A stretch of DNA of 64,000 nucleotides from Maridesulfovibrio sp. (GTDB lineage: Bacteria > Desulfobacterota > Desulfovibrionia > Desulfovibrionales > Desulfovibrionaceae), in the NCBI RefSeq assembly GCF_963678865.1, contig NZ_OY787459.1, positions 1,206,501 to 1,270,500 on the forward strand, given 5' to 3'. This document shows positions 62,275 through 64,000 of this stretch, piece after piece; position 1 is the first letter of the stretch; the number at the start of each line of letters is the position of its first letter. The notes beneath the pieces are model-generated. The model searched no databases. It saw only the letters and a program-made list of their open reading frames with translations, and was not told the origin of the DNA. The translations under genes were made by a program, and so were the position numbers.

Positions 62275-62323
62275 ACGGATGAGGTGAGAATAGAATCAGG
62301 GAAAAAAGTTCCCGGAGAAAATT

Positions 62324-64000
62324 ATGTCTGATTACACCTCAGGAAATATCAACTTTACCGGACTCGGGTCCGGAACCGACTTCCAGTCGCTTATCGACGG
62401 GCTGATCAAGCTTGAGCGGGTCCATATCAACAGGCTCGAAAGCTGGAAAAGCACATGGAGTGATAAAGTTGAAAAATTTCAGGAACTGAACACCGCCCTT
62501 CTCGGCCTTCAGAGCACGCTGAAGTCCATGGATACCCTTGATGAATTCATGACTAAAGCTGTGTCAACCACAGACGCAGACACAATAACAGCGACAGCTA
62601 ACAGTGAAGCAGACATTGCCAGCCACACAATTGAAGTCAACCAGTTGGCACAAAATGATAAGATAGTAGGATTCAACGGACTTCCCTCTGAAAGCGATCA
62701 ATTTTTTACCTCTACGGGGACATTTTCATTTTCATACGCAGGGGAATCAATAACACTTAGCAATATTCCAGCAGGAACGACCCTTCAGGGGTTCGTAAAT
62801 ATGATCAATGCCCATGCCGACACGCGCGATAAAATCAGGGCTGCGACCATCGACGACGGAAGCGAAGTCCATTTACAGATTTACGGGCTGGATCTCGGTG
62901 CAGACAATGTAATCATTCTCTCCAATATTTCCGGTGCAGTATATGACGAAACAAACTTTTTCCGTTCACAAAACGCCCAGAACTCTCAGATAAAAGTAGA
63001 TGGCTATCCTTTTTTAGCTGCTCAGTGGATTGAGCGCGATTCAAACACCATTGACGATGTTATTCCTGGTGTAACTCTAAATTTGAAAAAAACAACCCCC
63101 GCAGGTTCTCCCATCAATATCGGTATTACGACTGATAAAGAGGGAATGGTCGAAAACGTTCAAAATTTTGTCGAACAAACGAATGTTATCCGGGAAATGA
63201 TCAAGGACCTGACGTCGGTAAAAACTTCATCGGACTCTGCTAAGGGATCCATCCTCACCGGTAACTATGGTGTCGAACTTTTAATCGGCCAAAGATTGAA
63301 AGATGTAGTTGCCAACAAGGGTATCGGATTTTCATGGTTTTACGAAGACCCTGCCACCGGTCATACTTCGGGGGACAGGTACTCTGCTCTGTCCCAGTTG
63401 GGAATTAAGACCAACGCAGATAGCGGCGGCGCCAACATGGGTATGCTGGAGCTTGATACTGACGAACTGACAAAAGCCTTGAATGACGATCCGATGGCTG
63501 TGGCGAAACTTTTTGCGGCAAACTATATGGGAGAATCAGAATCCCCTAACCTGACTTACTTATCCCACATTAACGGAGTTACCAAAGCAGGGGACTACAA
63601 TGTTCAATATGAAGTAGCCGGCGGCACACTTATCTCTGCAAGTATCAACGGCCATACAGCATCAGTGGACCCCGGAACATGGCAGATCACCGGGGCATCT
63701 GGCACCGATGAAGCAGGTATGTCCCTACGTGTTGAAAACAGGGCAGACGGAACATACGGTAATGCCGACAGCAGCGCATCAGATGCTATGAATATCAACC
63801 TCAAGCTGGGTAAGATCAGTGAAATGGTTGGCATTCTTGGTGAAATAACCAGTAAAAACGGTCCTCTTGAAATTCTGCAGAACAACTACGACACCATCAT
63901 GAACAATATCGATAAGAAAATTGATTATGAAGAGGATCGGATTGCACTGAAGAAAAGAATGCTGACCGATAAATACGCTAGATTGGACAAGTTGCTTGGT
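62324..64000 (+). CDS. fliD: Flagellar filament cap protein, 3' end cut by window edge
   Basis: 559 residues visible, open to the window edge, with no stop. The N-terminal FliD_N domain reads FTGLGSGTDFQSLIDGLIKL, then ERVHINRLESWKSTW and KVEKFQELNTAL. The FliD_C domain starts near residue 230 (RSQNAQNSQIKVDGYPF). The end has the coiled-coil DYEEDRIALKKRMLTDKYAR that normally lies within about 20 residues of the stop. It caps the filament and helps fold flagellin. CCCGGAGA precedes ATG 62324. Confidence 0.93.
   Translation, partial: MSDYTSGNINFTGLGSGTDFQSLIDGLIKLERVHINRLESWKSTWSDKVEKFQELNTALLGLQSTLKSMDTLDEFMTKAVSTTDADTITATANSEADIASHTIEVNQLAQNDKIVGFNGLPSESDQFFTSTGTFSFSYAGESITLSNIPAGTTLQGFVNMINAHADTRDKIRAATIDDGSEVHLQIYGLDLGADNVIILSNISGAVYDETNFFRSQNAQNSQIKVDGYPFLAAQWIERDSNTIDDVIPGVTLNLKKTTPAGSPINIGITTDKEGMVENVQNFVEQTNVIREMIKDLTSVKTSSDSAKGSILTGNYGVELLIGQRLKDVVANKGIGFSWFYEDPATGHTSGDRYSALSQLGIKTNADSGGANMGMLELDTDELTKALNDDPMAVAKLFAANYMGESESPNLTYLSHINGVTKAGDYNVQYEVAGGTLISASINGHTASVDPGTWQITGASGTDEAGMSLRVENRADGTYGNADSSASDAMNINLKLGKISEMVGILGEITSKNGPLEILQNNYDTIMNNIDKKIDYEEDRIALKKRMLTDKYARLDKLLG

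Overview
The window looks like chromosomal DNA of a marine, motile, Gram-negative sulfate reducer of the Desulfovibrionaceae (Maridesulfovibrio/Desulfovibrio type). The main clue is the 62-residue ferredoxin at 8700, whose cluster I motif is Cys-x2-Asp-x2-Cys as in Desulfovibrio africanus ferredoxin III. Supporting clues are the moderate GC content, the dense set of two-component, c-di-GMP and flagellar genes, and the mix of lipoproteins, TPR proteins and YkgJ-type cysteine proteins. The assignment rests on recognition, not on a search.

Layout. 1-8.4 kb: the end of a glycosyltransferase cluster, a palindromic repeat, a PAP2 phosphatase, glyA behind a ZTP (pfl) riboswitch, an AlaX-like editing protein, a divergent LysR/amino-acid permease pair, a PEP-CTERM-like exported protein and an M29 aminopeptidase. 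8.7-13.6 kb: ferredoxin III, a YkgJ/unknown/TPR operon, a small membrane protein and pgm. 13.7-27.9 kb: a chemosensory operon on the minus strand (lytic transglycosylase, CheW, CheR-TPR, CheW, CheA-REC, CheB, hybrid kinase) laid out like Wsp but without an MCP or a WspR-type cyclase. It is preceded by a TPR protein with two degenerate GGDEF domains and, divergently, by a soluble protein with two Cache-like halves.

27.9-48 kb: an Lrp regulator, a 44-codon ORF with a perfect 17-bp inverted repeat, panC, metK, small unknown proteins, a periplasmic solute-binding protein, a secreted caspase-like protein, a spore-photoproduct-lyase-like radical SAM enzyme next to a ParB-domain protein, an EF-G paralogue, an M23 peptidase, katG, plsC-rnj and an FAH-family hydrolase. 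47-61 kb: the conserved rpsB-tsf-pyrH-frr-uppS-cdsA-dxr-rseP-tsaB series. It is split between uppS and cdsA by about 6 kb carrying four exported proteins of unknown function (two of them lipoproteins) and a GAF/HD-GYP phosphodiesterase. 61-64 kb: flagellin behind a sigma-28-like promoter and fliD behind a sigma-54-like promoter; fliD runs off the end.

The genes joined by function are the chemosensory block (probably setting a surface or envelope response rather than swimming), the split translation/envelope series, and the flagellar filament and cap pair. The two best candidates for undescribed biology are the MCP-less Wsp-like locus with its degenerate GGDEF-TPR and tandem-Cache neighbours, and the four-gene envelope module inserted between uppS and cdsA. 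No tRNA, rRNA, CRISPR array, transposase or phage gene was recognised.
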